Shown: piece by piece, positions 20,382-30,592 of the stretch | How the letters are laid out: every line of letters begins with the position of its first letter | Position numbering within the stretch: the first letter of the stretch is position 1 | Origin: Parietichytrium sp. I65-24A | Taxonomy: Eukaryota; Sar; Bigyra; Thraustochytrida; Thraustochytriidae | Assembly: GCA_012862575.1 (NCBI GenBank) | Contig: BLSF01000013.1 | Span: 186,001-250,000, forward strand | Reading direction: 5' to 3' | Length of the DNA stretch: 64,000 bases | Notes under the pieces: generated by a model | The model's input: the letters and a program-made list of their open reading frames with translations, nothing else | Told to the model about the DNA's origin: nothing | Databases searched by the model: none | Position numbers and translations under genes: made by a program

Positions 20382-22782
20382 AGTGTTACTTTATATCAAA
20401 CGCCTAGGACTTCCACTCTTAACTCTGCATACTAAAAGAACTAAAAGAAGCCAAAACTCTAAGCGGATTAGGTCAACGAAGGGTCTTCCGTGACGGCGAA
20501 ATGGGGTCCTATCGATCGTTATTAAGCCGTACTGACTGTCAGTATATGTCAGTGTACGGATAGCACTCGCATAGTACTCACTTAATGAAATTAAAAGAGT
20601 GCTAGCTGACTTACCTGACTGTGAAAGTGTTGCTTCGACCTGGCGATTCTCACTTCAGGTCAAGAAAAAAATGTCAGAGTTCACTGTCAAATGTAATCAA
20701 TGCGAAATTTCTTTTCCTTTGTATCCTTTCACTGAACAGCAAAGAAGAGAAAAATGAGATGAAGGAAGTTTGCCGTTTAGTTGCAACGCTGGGGAGGTCG
20801 AGGGACCACGAGACATTCCAGTCAAGATTTAACAAAAAGCTGTTTTCAATTCACACGTGAGTCGCACGAACCACCGGTCCCTCTCGCGATCATGATGGGT
20901 CCCCCGGCGACTGATTCTCGATCCTCAAGTTGCCTCAACTCTAGCTGTGTCGACGACGTCTGGCCTCACTGGTCTCACTGGTCTCAAGGGCAGAAGCTGA
21001 GCGAGGGAAGCGAGGTCGCTGGAATCTTTTGAGTCCTTCTGTTTCCCACCAACTCATTTCATTCTCGGGTTGAGGGTTGCAAATGAGTTCGCCACACCGT
21101 TCAAAGCTTCACTGTCAGTACTGTACACACTTGCAGCGCGCGCACAGCTGAGGCTCCTGTCAGGGGACGCCGTGGGGATAACTCATGGTTCGAACATTCA
21201 ACGTGGCGAGTTAGCTAGCGAGAACTGTCTGTCGCGCTGGCGCCCATCAGAACCGGGACTACTACTGAGTACTGTGTAGGTGGCGGCCGCGCAGACAGCA
21301 CAGACAGCGCAGACCTGAGAGATGATCTCGCCGTTCGGGTTCGAGTAACTCTTTGGAGACTTTCAGAATTTAGAATTCAGATCTTTCAGAACTCGAAACT
21401 CTGGTGACCGACCTTTGTATTTCATCATCTCTCCGTCCCGACACTGGCTCTTCTGGCTTTGATTCTTTCGCTGCCCAGACTTGTCTCGCGCTTGATGCAT
21501 CCACACAACTTGGAGTTGCAACTTGTAACTGTTTTCACAGGCACTGACGTGAGTGAAAGTTGTCTGGGAAATGCGGGTGTGATGTGGTGATGCGTGTGAT
21601 GCGTGTGCTGTGTGCGATTCTCCTTTTTTACATTTCATCCAAGAGTTCCGGGAGGATTGATTGGGTTGGTGGATCGAACGAGATACAAGTGTTCAACGAA
21701 CGTTACAGCAGTTGACAACTCGAACTTATTTTGTAAAATGAATCCATTGAAAATCTTGATCCTCTTTTCGTTTCAGAGAGATCAGAATTTAGAAGAATGA
21801 AGTTGAAATAATTCATTCACTGTCACTCAGCCAGTCACGTTCTCAAGTAAAATAAATGCACTGTTAAATTGAATTCTATGATTTTTACTTTAAATTTTAC
21901 TTTTCATGTTCATGTGAAGAAAACTTGAAGATCTTTCGGTCCTCCAGCAATCTCCGAAAACCGCTTCTGCTCTGTTCAGTTTTGCTCTGCTCTGTTCTGT
22001 AGGGCCTCAGAACCCATTCCATTCATTTGGCAGCACACAACAACAACATTCTCAACTGATTCTCGTCTCACCGCCATTTTCATCCCACAACACATCTTGG
22101 TGCGCATTCCAACTTCAAGACTCACTCTACTTTGAAACAATGTGGAGGTTCTATCACTCAACTACCTCTCGAGCTAATCTACGGTTTTGAGCACATTGGC
22201 ATTACCAGGCAAGTCAGTTAGACGTTTGCGATAAGGTGGGGTAGCACCTGCACGCTGACAACCAACTTCACGGACCCAGCACACGCTACCATCTCCAGTC
22301 TTCGTGTCCTGTGTTATCACCTTACTACTACTTACGCCAAGTTGAGAACCTCGATCCGCACCAGGATTTTTGTCCGCCTTCCCTTACCACTTGGCCTAGG
22401 CAGACCAGACTGCTGAGTCGCATCTACAGTGAAGAGCACAATAAAAGCTAATTGCTTTATGAGGCGCACATCGTAGCCAACAGCTATACACAGCTACTCC
22501 CTACTCCCACCAGCCACCCTTAAGGGCACTATCTCCTACCTTAGGCGCTATGACATGCATAAGATCGCCTTAGAGGAGGTTGATGCGGTGAAATCTAACC
22601 CCGTTTACCTCTCGCGACGTAGGGCCGATTAATCCGGCGTAGTAACGGGAAAGGGGAAGGAGGTGGAGGGAAAGAAAAGGAGAAAATCAGAAAAGACAGG
22701 AAAGCAAAACAACGAGAGACAGCGAAAGAGAGAAAGAGAGAAAGAGGGAAAGACACACAGGAAGAGCAAGAGCAAGAGAGAG

Positions 22783-22819
<37 letters not shown>

Positions 22820-23251
22820 AAGAGAGAAGGCGTCAACTTGAGAGAGGCGCTAGTAACGTATTGCAAGGAAGGTGAGAAAGGTGAGGAAGGAAAGTGGCAA
22901 AGACCCAACGAAGTGCGAGTAGTGTGCTGACAGTGGGCACGTGAAAGTACTCTCCGACAAGACAGCAGACAGAAGAGTGCGCCGTCTCCCAGTTCTCTAT
23001 CTGGAATACTTGGAGTTGTTCGTTGTTTGGCCAGTGCGGACTCGCGTGTGTGAACTCTGATTTTGGTGCCCCGAGCTTTGGTTTTTGGTGATCGACTGCC
23101 TTCCTTCATTCCTTCCTTCATTCATTCCGTCTCGTGGTCGTGTGTGAAAGGAAAGCGTTTGAAAATTGCTTTCGGGTAACGAGTTTCTCGGGTCTGGACT
23201 GAGGCAGAGCGGGGGCTGATCCGCCTGCGTGTGGAGACGGAGATTCACGCA
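20382..23251. other. 2.9-kb stretch without a recognisable gene
   Basis: No frame resembles a protein. The first part (20400-20620) is rich in GTACT/AGTAC words like other spacers. AGAATTCAG-type words occur near 21364-21380. A purine-rich tract with a GA microsatellite fills about 22680-22830, in the likely leader region of the F-box/WD40 gene. 22200-22640 is unremarkable low-complexity spacer. Confidence 0.4.
22786..22818. repeat. GA microsatellite
   Basis: (AG)n inside a roughly 150-bp purine-rich stretch with GAGCAAGA units, about 430 bp upstream of the F-box/WD40 start. Confidence 0.8.
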
Positions 23252-24889
23252 ATGCGGCAGGCCACTCTGGCGGACGCGCCTCTGGCGGCCGAGTTCAAAC
23301 TGTGCAAGCGGCCACGCGGATCCAGCGTTGGCACCGGAGAGGTTGAATTCGTTAGAACTGAGTTGAGGACCAACGGACGGGACGATGGAAGAAAGAACGT
23401 GCCGCTGTCGCGCCTTCCGCACGTGCTGATGGACCTGATCTTGGCATTTCTTGACATTGAAGATGTCTGCGCGTTTGACGCCACTTGCACGCTTGCTTTG
23501 ACATACACTGTTTCGAGGTGGGGCTCTTTTATGAAATCCAGGTTCTCGTTCCTCGGAGAACACTTCGGCATCAATGATGAGTCTTTGCAGAGATCGTCGT
23601 TCGCATACTTGAAGCGACTCCAGCTCGCGTGGACCGGGCCGATAGACAGCGCAAAAGGGACACCGTTGGATAGCAAGGAGAAGTTCGTCCACAGTTCGTT
23701 CACCGTTTCAACGCCCAAAGCTCACGTATCCTGCCTGGCTCTGAGCGAGCACGAAAAATATAGGGAGTTTGGAACTCCATCATTTGCTGTTAGCGGCGTT
23801 TGCAATGGTAAAGTCGTGGTGTCCCTTTTGAAGCAGGAGCAAAGCTCAAGTTTGGATTTAGGAACCATTCCGAAATGTATTTCGGCGATCGGGTGCTACG
23901 GAGACGCGACAGTTGTAACAGGGTGTTCGAATGGACAGGTTAAATTCCTGGTGCACCGAACCTCGATGCAGAGCGCCTTGGAGGCGCGTGAGCAATCAAT
24001 GTTACCCAAGAAACTCGGGTCGAAATGCCGCAATGAACTCATCGAAGATGGCTCACTGGAAGTTGTCAAAACCCTCAATGTTGGCGTCGGTGAGTCAGTG
24101 CGGGCCCTCACAATCTCTTCGCAGTTCGACAAAATAGGCGTCGCACTTAGCACGACCTGCGTAGAAGTTGACTTTGCGTACGCCAAACCAACTGGCGGAG
24201 TGGCTGTGTTTTCAAATCCTATCGTTGGGTCGTGCAACTTTGAGAGTAGCAAGATCATGGTGGCCACTCGCGAATCTGTGCAGGTGTGGGACCCGCGCAA
24301 AGCGAAAGCTTCTTGTCTAATTGAGTTACGGGATCCGCGAAAGTTCATCATGCACATAAATGCCGAGAGGAATGGACATCACTTTGTTGTTTCTGGCGGC
24401 GTTTGTGCTGACCTCTACGATCGGCGCAAGCCTTCAATGCCTATTTCAAAAAAGGTGCTGAGAGCTCCCATCGCAAGCTCCTACATGGACGGCATGAAAG
24501 TTGTGACCTCTTCCAGAACTGGAATATTTTCAGTTTGGGACTACGGTCTGACGCAAAAAGTGAAGGACCTCCAGTTTAGGTCCTTGTTTGCACAGCCACC
24601 GCGTCGAATCTCCTCGCAGTACACCGGGGCGATGGACTGCTCGGACTCTATGGTTGTCGGGGCGTCTCTTAATTCTTGCGGTTTATCTGTTTGGGATGTG
24701 GATCCCGGTTGGCAAGGTAAGCAACCCCGAGCCTTCGAGGAGATTTTCACGCCAAAGTTGAAGCGAGTTCCTCAATGGCGACAAGATGTCCAGTCCGACA
24801 TCTATCTCCGCGGTTGTAGCGACTTGAGCGCACCGATGACGTATAAACTGCCCGAGAGCGAGAGCATGCCGTATTTTCAAGAGAGCTAG
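23252..24889 (+). CDS. F-box / WD40-repeat protein
   Basis: 545 aa from ATG 23252 (an in-frame GTG 21 bases upstream is less likely). Residues about 55-100 form an F-box: LSRLPHVLMDLILAFLDIED followed by a Cys/Leu-rich helix and SRWGSFMKSRF. The rest is a beta-propeller of degenerate WD40 repeats; the best are SRTGIFSVWDYG and NSCGLSVWDVDPG, with a VQVWDPRKAKA repeat midway. F-box proteins of this plan are substrate receptors of SCF (SKP1-CUL1) ubiquitin ligases: the F-box binds SKP1 and the propeller binds substrate. I cannot assign an ortholog, so the substrate is unknown. The C-terminal 40 residues are outside the propeller. Confidence 0.8.
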   Translation: MRQATLADAPLAAEFKLCKRPRGSSVGTGEVEFVRTELRTNGRDDGRKNVPLSRLPHVLMDLILAFLDIEDVCAFDATCTLALTYTVSRWGSFMKSRFSFLGEHFGINDESLQRSSFAYLKRLQLAWTGPIDSAKGTPLDSKEKFVHSSFTVSTPKAHVSCLALSEHEKYREFGTPSFAVSGVCNGKVVVSLLKQEQSSSLDLGTIPKCISAIGCYGDATVVTGCSNGQVKFLVHRTSMQSALEAREQSMLPKKLGSKCRNELIEDGSLEVVKTLNVGVGESVRALTISSQFDKIGVALSTTCVEVDFAYAKPTGGVAVFSNPIVGSCNFESSKIMVATRESVQVWDPRKAKASCLIELRDPRKFIMHINAERNGHHFVVSGGVCADLYDRRKPSMPISKKVLRAPIASSYMDGMKVVTSSRTGIFSVWDYGLTQKVKDLQFRSLFAQPPRRISSQYTGAMDCSDSMVVGASLNSCGLSVWDVDPGWQGKQPRAFEEIFTPKLKRVPQWRQDVQSDIYLRGCSDLSAPMTYKLPESESMPYFQES

Positions 24890-25343
24890 TTTGCTAGAAC
24901 AGTACGGAAAGAGCTGCGCTTAGGTATGCGGGCAGTTTTCACCGTCACAGAGAGTTTGCTCTGCCTTCAAGGCTGGTAGGCGGTGTAAACTTTGAACATG
25001 CTAGTCTCTCAGTGTGTCATTGCGACGACATTATTCAAAGTTTTGTTTTTTGATTTGATTTGATTTGATTTGATTTGATTTGATTTGATTTGATTTGATT
25101 TGATACAAAAAAACACAGTTCTGCATTGTAAAAGAAAAACACTTTCCAAAGAGGTAAGATTTCAATTTTCTCGACATGATGGGCGCAATAAATCTCTTCT
25201 GCTCATATTCTCTCTTTCCTGTTCGTCTTGCTCGCTACGCTTGGACAGTCGGATAAAAATTTTCACCTGCAGTTCAACATTTTCTTATTTCACGTGAAGT
25301 TTATCTTGACAGTAGATGGTAAACGTACACATCGAGCCCGGAT
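24890..25343. other. Convergent 3' spacer with TGATT pentanucleotide repeat
   Basis: 3' ends of the F-box/WD40 and hydrolase genes meet here. About 54 bp of (TGATT)n occupy 25051-25104, roughly 11 copies. A shorter (TTTGA)n occurs again near 39841-39860. No gene is seen. Confidence 0.6.
25051..25104. repeat. (TGATT)n pentanucleotide microsatellite
   Basis: Nearly perfect TGATT repeat, about 11 copies, just downstream of the F-box/WD40 stop codon. Confidence 0.9.
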
Positions 25344-26156
25344 TTAATGCTTGGAAACTTGCGCACTCGTTTTCGCCAGAGCGGCGTTCAAAAAGGCACG
25401 AATGGGCTTGTGTAGCTTTTTCTCGACACCGCCCCAAAAGTGGTCCGCCTCTGGCACGACGTGCACCTCCGCCGTGCCCTGCATTCTCCCTGCAAACGCC
25501 TTCAGCTGCGGAGAGCCTGCAAATTGGTCATTTTCCCCGATGATGAACATCTTCGGGAGCGGGCCATCCGCTCTAGCGTACAAGGATCCGAGTGCGCACT
25601 GAGCCACGCGGCCGTACGGGTACGATATCGCCACGTACGCGTCCAGAAGAGCGTTACACGCGCATCCGACGGCTGCCCCGAAGCTGTAGCCCACCAGGCA
25701 CACCTTCTCTGCTCCCTGTTCCCGCGCAAATCGCACCGCAGCCTCCACATCCGCCACTTCCGCCTTGCCACCCCAGCTGGCCGTCCCCGCGGACCTGCCA
25801 ACGCCTCTAAAGTTGAGCAGCACCACGCTATAGCCGCTCGCCGCCAGCATGGCCCCCACCGACCGCACCACATTGTTCCGCGAATCCCCGCCGAGCTTTG
25901 GGTGCGGGTGGGTCACCACTGCCCACGCCCCGCCACCCTCGACAGCGTAGCCCGCCGTCCCCGAACGCAAGTTGACACCGCCGTTGGTGCTGGCAAGCGC
26001 GGCGACATCTCCATCTCCATCTCCATCTACATATGCATCTGCATCTGCATCGGCATCTGCATCGGCGCCAGCGTCAGCGCGAGCTCCCGCGGGAGCTTGG
26101 AAGTGAACCTCGAGCGACGTGCCGTCGGACGCGGACAGCGTCGCGCGCTGGAACAT
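25344..26156 (-). CDS. Alpha/beta hydrolase of the bacterial-type COG2945 group
   Basis: 270 aa from ATG 26156. The fold's elements appear in order: THPHPKLGGDSRNNVV (oxyanion region typical of this group), LLNFRGVGRSAGTASWGG, the nucleophile elbow GYSFGA with Ser158, acid Asp210 in GENDQF and His239 in EADHFW. Proteins of this group are serine hydrolases of uncertain substrate; no signal peptide is seen, so the protein is probably cytosolic. Residues 28-50 are an odd Ala-Asp/Gly-Asp repeat coded by GCATCT/CCATCT units (DNA about 26005-26070), probably a slippage-derived loop on the surface. The group is mainly bacterial, so old transfer is possible, but base use is like the neighbours. Confidence 0.88.
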   Translation of the reverse strand: MFQRATLSASDGTSLEVHFQAPAGARADAGADADADADADAYVDGDGDGDVAALASTNGGVNLRSGTAGYAVEGGGAWAVVTHPHPKLGGDSRNNVVRSVGAMLAASGYSVVLLNFRGVGRSAGTASWGGKAEVADVEAAVRFAREQGAEKVCLVGYSFGAAVGCACNALLDAYVAISYPYGRVAQCALGSLYARADGPLPKMFIIGENDQFAGSPQLKAFAGRMQGTAEVHVVPEADHFWGGVEKKLHKPIRAFLNAALAKTSAQVSKH

Positions 26157-26580
26157 GGTCGATTTTCGTGCTGCGCTGTGCGCTTGCAAGTTTGGGAGAG
26201 ACCTTGTTGGGTCTATAGGTAAAGGGAGGTGGCAAAGGTGTGCAAGGGAGGAGTGTGGGTTTGTGCTGTTTGTGCACGAGCATGCGCAAGCGCAAGCGCG
26301 CGAGTGCGTTGGGACTGGGTTGGGAGTGGAAGAAGAGTTTGGATGTCAGATTTGTTGGTGTGTTTTTCGTTGTGGCTTGGTGTTTGTGCGCACGGGCAAG
26401 CGGGGTGCTCCGTGCTTGCTTGCTTGCTAGTCTCAAGCAGACAGAGCTTGGTTCCGCGAGAATGCGAAGTGATGCGTTCGCACCCAACCTTCCGAAAGGG
26501 TTTGTTTACGCTGCACTTCGTGGCTCCACTGATGCGTGACCTTGCACAGAGAAGAATGTTTGCAGATGTTGGCGTGCCAT
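26157..26580. other. Spacer between K+ channel 3' end and hydrolase start
   Basis: Both flanking genes run leftwards, so this holds the channel's 3' UTR and the hydrolase promoter. It is GT-rich with GCGCAAGC and TTGCTTGC short repeats (about 26285-26300, 26416-26428). No gene. Confidence 0.45.
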
Positions 26581-27942
26581 TCACTGGGAGGTGTCCGGAG
26601 CAACTTCCGATGATTGTTGAGACTGCTGTGACTGGTTTGGTGGTGCCGTCGGGATGGACTGAAGGTCTCTCTGGCGACTCTGGTATGCCAGCTTGACAAG
26701 CTCCTGCAGCTCGAGGACCATCTCCTCTTTGGAGATGTCTATGAGCTCACCGATTTCTCGCAGGAACTCGCCAGAGCTACGCTTCACGATGTCCTGGATC
26801 TCCATGTTCATGGTGTCAAGTCCACTACGCCGCTCTTTGAAGTGATTCTTTAGCAACATCACCCTCCCTCGCGCGATTTTGCGCTGTTTCTTGAGCTTGT
26901 CGTATTCCACGCTAAAGTTGGTGCTAATAATTGTGATGGGGATAGCCTGAAGATTTGAAGAACACTGTGAGCCAAGCCGCCGTCAAACTAAAGGAGAGTA
27001 TGTCATACGAAAACTTACCAACACGAGAATGCCAGTCAAGCTGGTTACACTGGCCAAAAGCTTTCCCTGGGGAGTAGTCGGTACCACGTCACCATACCCA
27101 ACAGTGGTCATGGTCACCAGACACCACCAGAAAGTCTCTGGAATGCTTTGAAATGGGCTTGTACTGTTGTCTTCGCGAATGTACTCGCCGTATTTGCCTC
27201 GTGAGGGATCAAACTCGCCTCTTTCAATAAAAAACATCGCACTACTGAAGAAGACGCAACCGATCATCATAACGAACAAAAGCATAGTCAGAGGTTGCAA
27301 ACTCTGACGCATCGCTTCCATAAAAATCCGAATCCAGCTCAAGTACCGTGAAATTTTGAATACGCGAAACACGCGGACCAGTCGTACCACACGAAAGACC
27401 GCGGAGTTTCCACCGATAAACGCGATGTAATGCTCCAAATAGAAAGGGAGGATCGCCAGGAGATCGATTGCGTTGAGAGGACTTTTGAGAAAATCGACCA
27501 AGTTCGGGCAGGTCAAAAAACGCAGCGAGTACTCTGTCGTGAATAGAATTACATTCGTCAGTTCAATGACGCCCCATATTGACACCGCCCCGTCCTCAAC
27601 GCTTTCAGATTCCGAGTAAAATTGTGGAAGACTTTCCAAGCAAAACACGACTACCGAAAACGTTGTCAGCGCGATGAGGAATAGTGAGTATACCTGTGCA
27701 AGGGGACCGGACGAGGGGTCATCCAAAAATATCCATAACTTTTGCCTAATAGTGAGAGTTTTGATCTCATCGTCGACGAGCTTTCTCGAATTTGCTCGAG
27801 GGACCTCATTTCCGCTCGAGTCCTCAGTCTCCGAGGCACGCGTACCAGACCTGCTCGCAGGACCGCCTTTGCTGCCTGCCTCGCTCCTCTCGCTCTCGCT
27901 GGGCACGCTCTTCTCGGCCACCGGATGGATGGTCGCCGACAT
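26581..27942 (-). CDS. Voltage-gated K+ channel (Shaker-type six-transmembrane), two exons
   Basis: Exons complement 27019-27942 and 26581-26946 flank a 72-bp intron (GTAAGT ... TTCAG); the join GILVL|AIPITIISTNF restores the conserved end of S6. The protein is 429 aa. After about 70 hydrophilic N-terminal residues come S1 (FLIALTTFSVVVFCLESLP), S2-S3 (NPL/SPLNAIDLLAILPFYLE) and an S4 with regularly spaced arginines (VFRVVRLVRVFRVFKISRY). Then S5, a pore helix and filter TVGYGD at 280-285 (K+ selective), and S6. Four subunits should form a depolarisation-opened K+ channel in the plasma membrane. There is no T1 tetramerisation domain; the C-terminal coil (about 320-400) may help assembly instead. 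Confidence 0.95.
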
Positions 27943-29040
27943 TGCGACCGGCGGCCCTTTCTATTCCTGAACAAGCCGGTCGTTCAGCCCTTGCGCTCTA
28001 TGGCGCTTTGCTGCTGTTGCCGTGTCCAGCCGTGCCGGGCCAGATTCCCCAGTAGGCTTCCGCAGCACTTTGCCTGCAACATGCATATATATACCACAAA
28101 CGCGGCACTTTTGAATACGCAAAGCAATGGTACCGGTAATCGCATATACTAGTTCAACGTTATTGCTGCTGCGCTGTCTTTCGCCGCGCTTGTCAGCCTG
28201 ATGAATCACAAACCAACCAACCAACAACACACAGACAGTTCAACAACCCGAACTCGTCCAAGCCCTGCAAAGCTCGATATTACCAGCTAGCTTCCGCCCG
28301 CAGATCAGTCAAATGTCAAAGCGCTGTTATAAAAAGAAAACACCACGTCCATGCCCTCTTTCTTTTCTTCACGGATGGTAGCACTACATACATGCATGGA
28401 GCTTCTCGTTGCAGACACGAACAAGACAGACCTCTCTCTACCTCATCATTCCATCTCGCGCTAAGCGAACTAAATAGACCAAGCAGACCAAGCAAACCAA
28501 GCAGCGAGCAATGCAATAACTATCGCGACAGTCGGATGAGTCGGATGACATCGGATGACTGTCATCGCCTCTCCCTCTCAACCTCCACGTTTACCTTGAC
28601 ACCATCCGAGTCCCAACCAAAGTTAACGGCTAGATCACACGTCACCAGCACACCTCCCTCACGCTCTTTTTCCCCCTTTGTACGTACTTTGCCCGTCACC
28701 GAGACAGCCTTGTCACGCTCGCTCGCCACGTAGGCGGCTCTGTGACGTGGTGCCGGTGGTGTGCGAATGAGTTGCGGAAATTGCCAAGTCGGAAAATTAC
28801 TTACTGTCTTGAACTTGCCAGAGCTTTGCGCGACAGACTCAACAGACCCTCCCTCCGCATACCTCCGCATGCGCGAGCGTTAACGGAGGCGAAGAGCACG
28901 GGAAGAAGGGTTCCGCGCACCTCTTGTGAACCGCAGAATCTGCCGGGTTAGGTGAGCTCAGCGGGTACCTGTAGGCAGCGCTGAAGAAACGGCCTTTTGT
29001 TGCGGAGGAGAAGTGTGAAGTGTGAAGTGTAAAGTGTGAA
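27943..29040. promoter_or_regulatory. Divergent spacer K+ channel / DCAF12-like
   Basis: 1.1 kb between divergent ATGs. A TATA-like stretch (CATATATATACC) lies near 28083-28095. Short CCAA(C/G) repeats lie near 28205-28220 and 28475-28500. Three near-copies of GTGTGAAGT sit directly before the DCAF12-like ATG (29011-29040). No convincing coding frame. Confidence 0.45.
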
Positions 29041-30291
29041 ATGGAGGAGAAGGAGGAGGAGGAGCGCGATGTGAAGGCAACGCGGAAGAGTCAGAGCATG
29101 GCGACGGTGTCGAATAAGAGGCGGCGCGACTCGATTTCAGACGCGCGGCTGTGTGAGCTGAGAGGGAAAAGACGGAGTCGAGGTGTTTTTGGGACAGTGG
29201 AAGGTGCAGAAAGTTTTGTGCGAGCGCTGCGGGGCACGGTACTGATGAGCTCTGACGGTGACTTTGACGACGGCTCCTCGAACATTGGCAAGATATTCTG
29301 CGCAAGATGGCTCGAGCAAAACCGGGTTCTGTTGGGCGGTAAGTGTGGCAACATCGTGGCCTTCGACCCGTTTGACGCTCTCAAGTGCAGGGAATTCCAG
29401 CCACCGAGAGTCGAGCTGCCCCGAACAGACTCAGTCTCGCTATGCAGCGAGCAAGGTGGCGTTCACTCCATCCAAGTCTCTCCGAATGGCGAGCTCTTTG
29501 CGTCTGCTGGAGTAGGGGCTCACTCCGAATGCGTGGGTATCTTCCAGCGCTCCTCCCTCAAGCCCATGTCCGTTTCGCCTCAGGAGCACACCGATTGGAT
29601 TTTTGGTCTAGACTGGTTGTCAGACGCAAGTTTTATAACGGGCGGCCGCGATGGTCAAGTCATACTTTGGAAGGTTGACGAATCGGCTGGCACTTCTCGA
29701 GCAGTATGCAAGATTGCTAAGGATATCGCCACGGGAGCTTGCGCAAGCAGAGTGCGAGACTGTAGTGCTTTCAAGCCTACCGGCGGCGGGGACCGGGAGC
29801 GGTTTGTTACCCTCTGCCCTGGTGGCCAGAGCGGGGCTATCAAAATGTGGAAAGCTGCAGAGTCCGACTTGAGACGTGAAAGGGTATTCGCCGTTCCCGG
29901 AAGCTCGCGTTTTACGCCAATTGCCCCTTGCATCAAAACTTACGAAACGGATGAAAACTTATTTTGCGCAGCTAGAGGCCACTACGTGTACGTATACGAC
30001 TCTCGCGAGCGAGGTGACTCTCCTAGCCTCTCAATGTTCACGAGCATTGCCGGGCAAGATGCTTCAATGCGCTCATTGTCCGCCAGGGGGAATTTTATTA
30101 CTTGCGGAAATGCTAATGGTGTCATGTCCTTTTTGGACAATCGAAAGCCCGATGCCGTCCTCTCGCGGCTCTTTCAGATGGACGATGCTATCTTTGCTCA
30201 TGATTGGGATCCACTCGGGTCGACATTGCTTTACGCTGGAGGGGGTTTCAACGTCTCCAGCAACAACAAGTTTGCCGCGGTGTTATATTGA
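29041..30291 (+). CDS. DCAF12: DCAF12-like WD40 protein (CUL4-DDB1 substrate receptor family)
   Basis: 416 aa, single exon (human DCAF12 is 453). The basic N-terminus (KRRRD near 27-31) is followed by a seven-blade WD40-type propeller. Diagnostic stretches match DCAF12: GGVHSIQVSPNGELFASAG, HTDWIFGLDWLSDASFITGG with RDGQVILWKVD, and near the end SMRSLSARGNFITCGNANGV and DPLGSTLLYAGGGF. DCAF12 docks on DDB1 in CUL4 ubiquitin ligases and recognises proteins with acidic C-terminal degrons. Here the N-terminal DDB1-binding helix is plausible but not clear, so the ligase role is inferred by family. Alternative: another WD40 scaffold. It shares its upstream region with the K+ channel. Confidence 0.72.
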   Translation: MEEKEEEERDVKATRKSQSMATVSNKRRRDSISDARLCELRGKRRSRGVFGTVEGAESFVRALRGTVLMSSDGDFDDGSSNIGKIFCARWLEQNRVLLGGKCGNIVAFDPFDALKCREFQPPRVELPRTDSVSLCSEQGGVHSIQVSPNGELFASAGVGAHSECVGIFQRSSLKPMSVSPQEHTDWIFGLDWLSDASFITGGRDGQVILWKVDESAGTSRAVCKIAKDIATGACASRVRDCSAFKPTGGGDRERFVTLCPGGQSGAIKMWKAAESDLRRERVFAVPGSSRFTPIAPCIKTYETDENLFCAARGHYVYVYDSRERGDSPSLSMFTSIAGQDASMRSLSARGNFITCGNANGVMSFLDNRKPDAVLSRLFQMDDAIFAHDWDPLGSTLLYAGGGFNVSSNNKFAAVLY

Positions 30292-30592
30292 CAGCAGAGA
30301 TTGACGACTAGAAATGAATTTCAGTACAAATTGCAGTCTGGAAGAAAAGGTGTCTTGATAAAGATGCACGGATCCTACATGCGCTGCCATTTGACTTGCT
30401 GTTCAAGCTTTTCCCTTGTAAATTTTTTTTCTTTGCAAAAGAGAAAGACATTGTAAATTTCATAGAAAACATAAAAAGGCAAAGATTCAGTCAAATGTAT
30501 ATATGTATATTCATCTGGAGGAGTTAAGGTAGCACGTGCAGCTCAAACGAGGCTCCAGCAGGAAAGAAACAAACACTACAGTTCCGATCCGA
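30292..30592. other. Convergent 3' spacer
   Basis: 301 bp between the DCAF12-like stop and the stop of the TIR-like gene. It holds a T-rich run at about 30424-30433, AAATTTC-type AT-rich words and TATATGTATAT near 30500. No gene. Confidence 0.5.

Noticed and set aside
23231-23251. GTG, TTG or similar codons as translation starts (also at 10782, 13068, 26189, 32269, 50509, 52790, 59023)
   Set aside because: These are frame extensions; an ATG downstream fits the family N-terminus or the nuclear eukaryote rule in each case.
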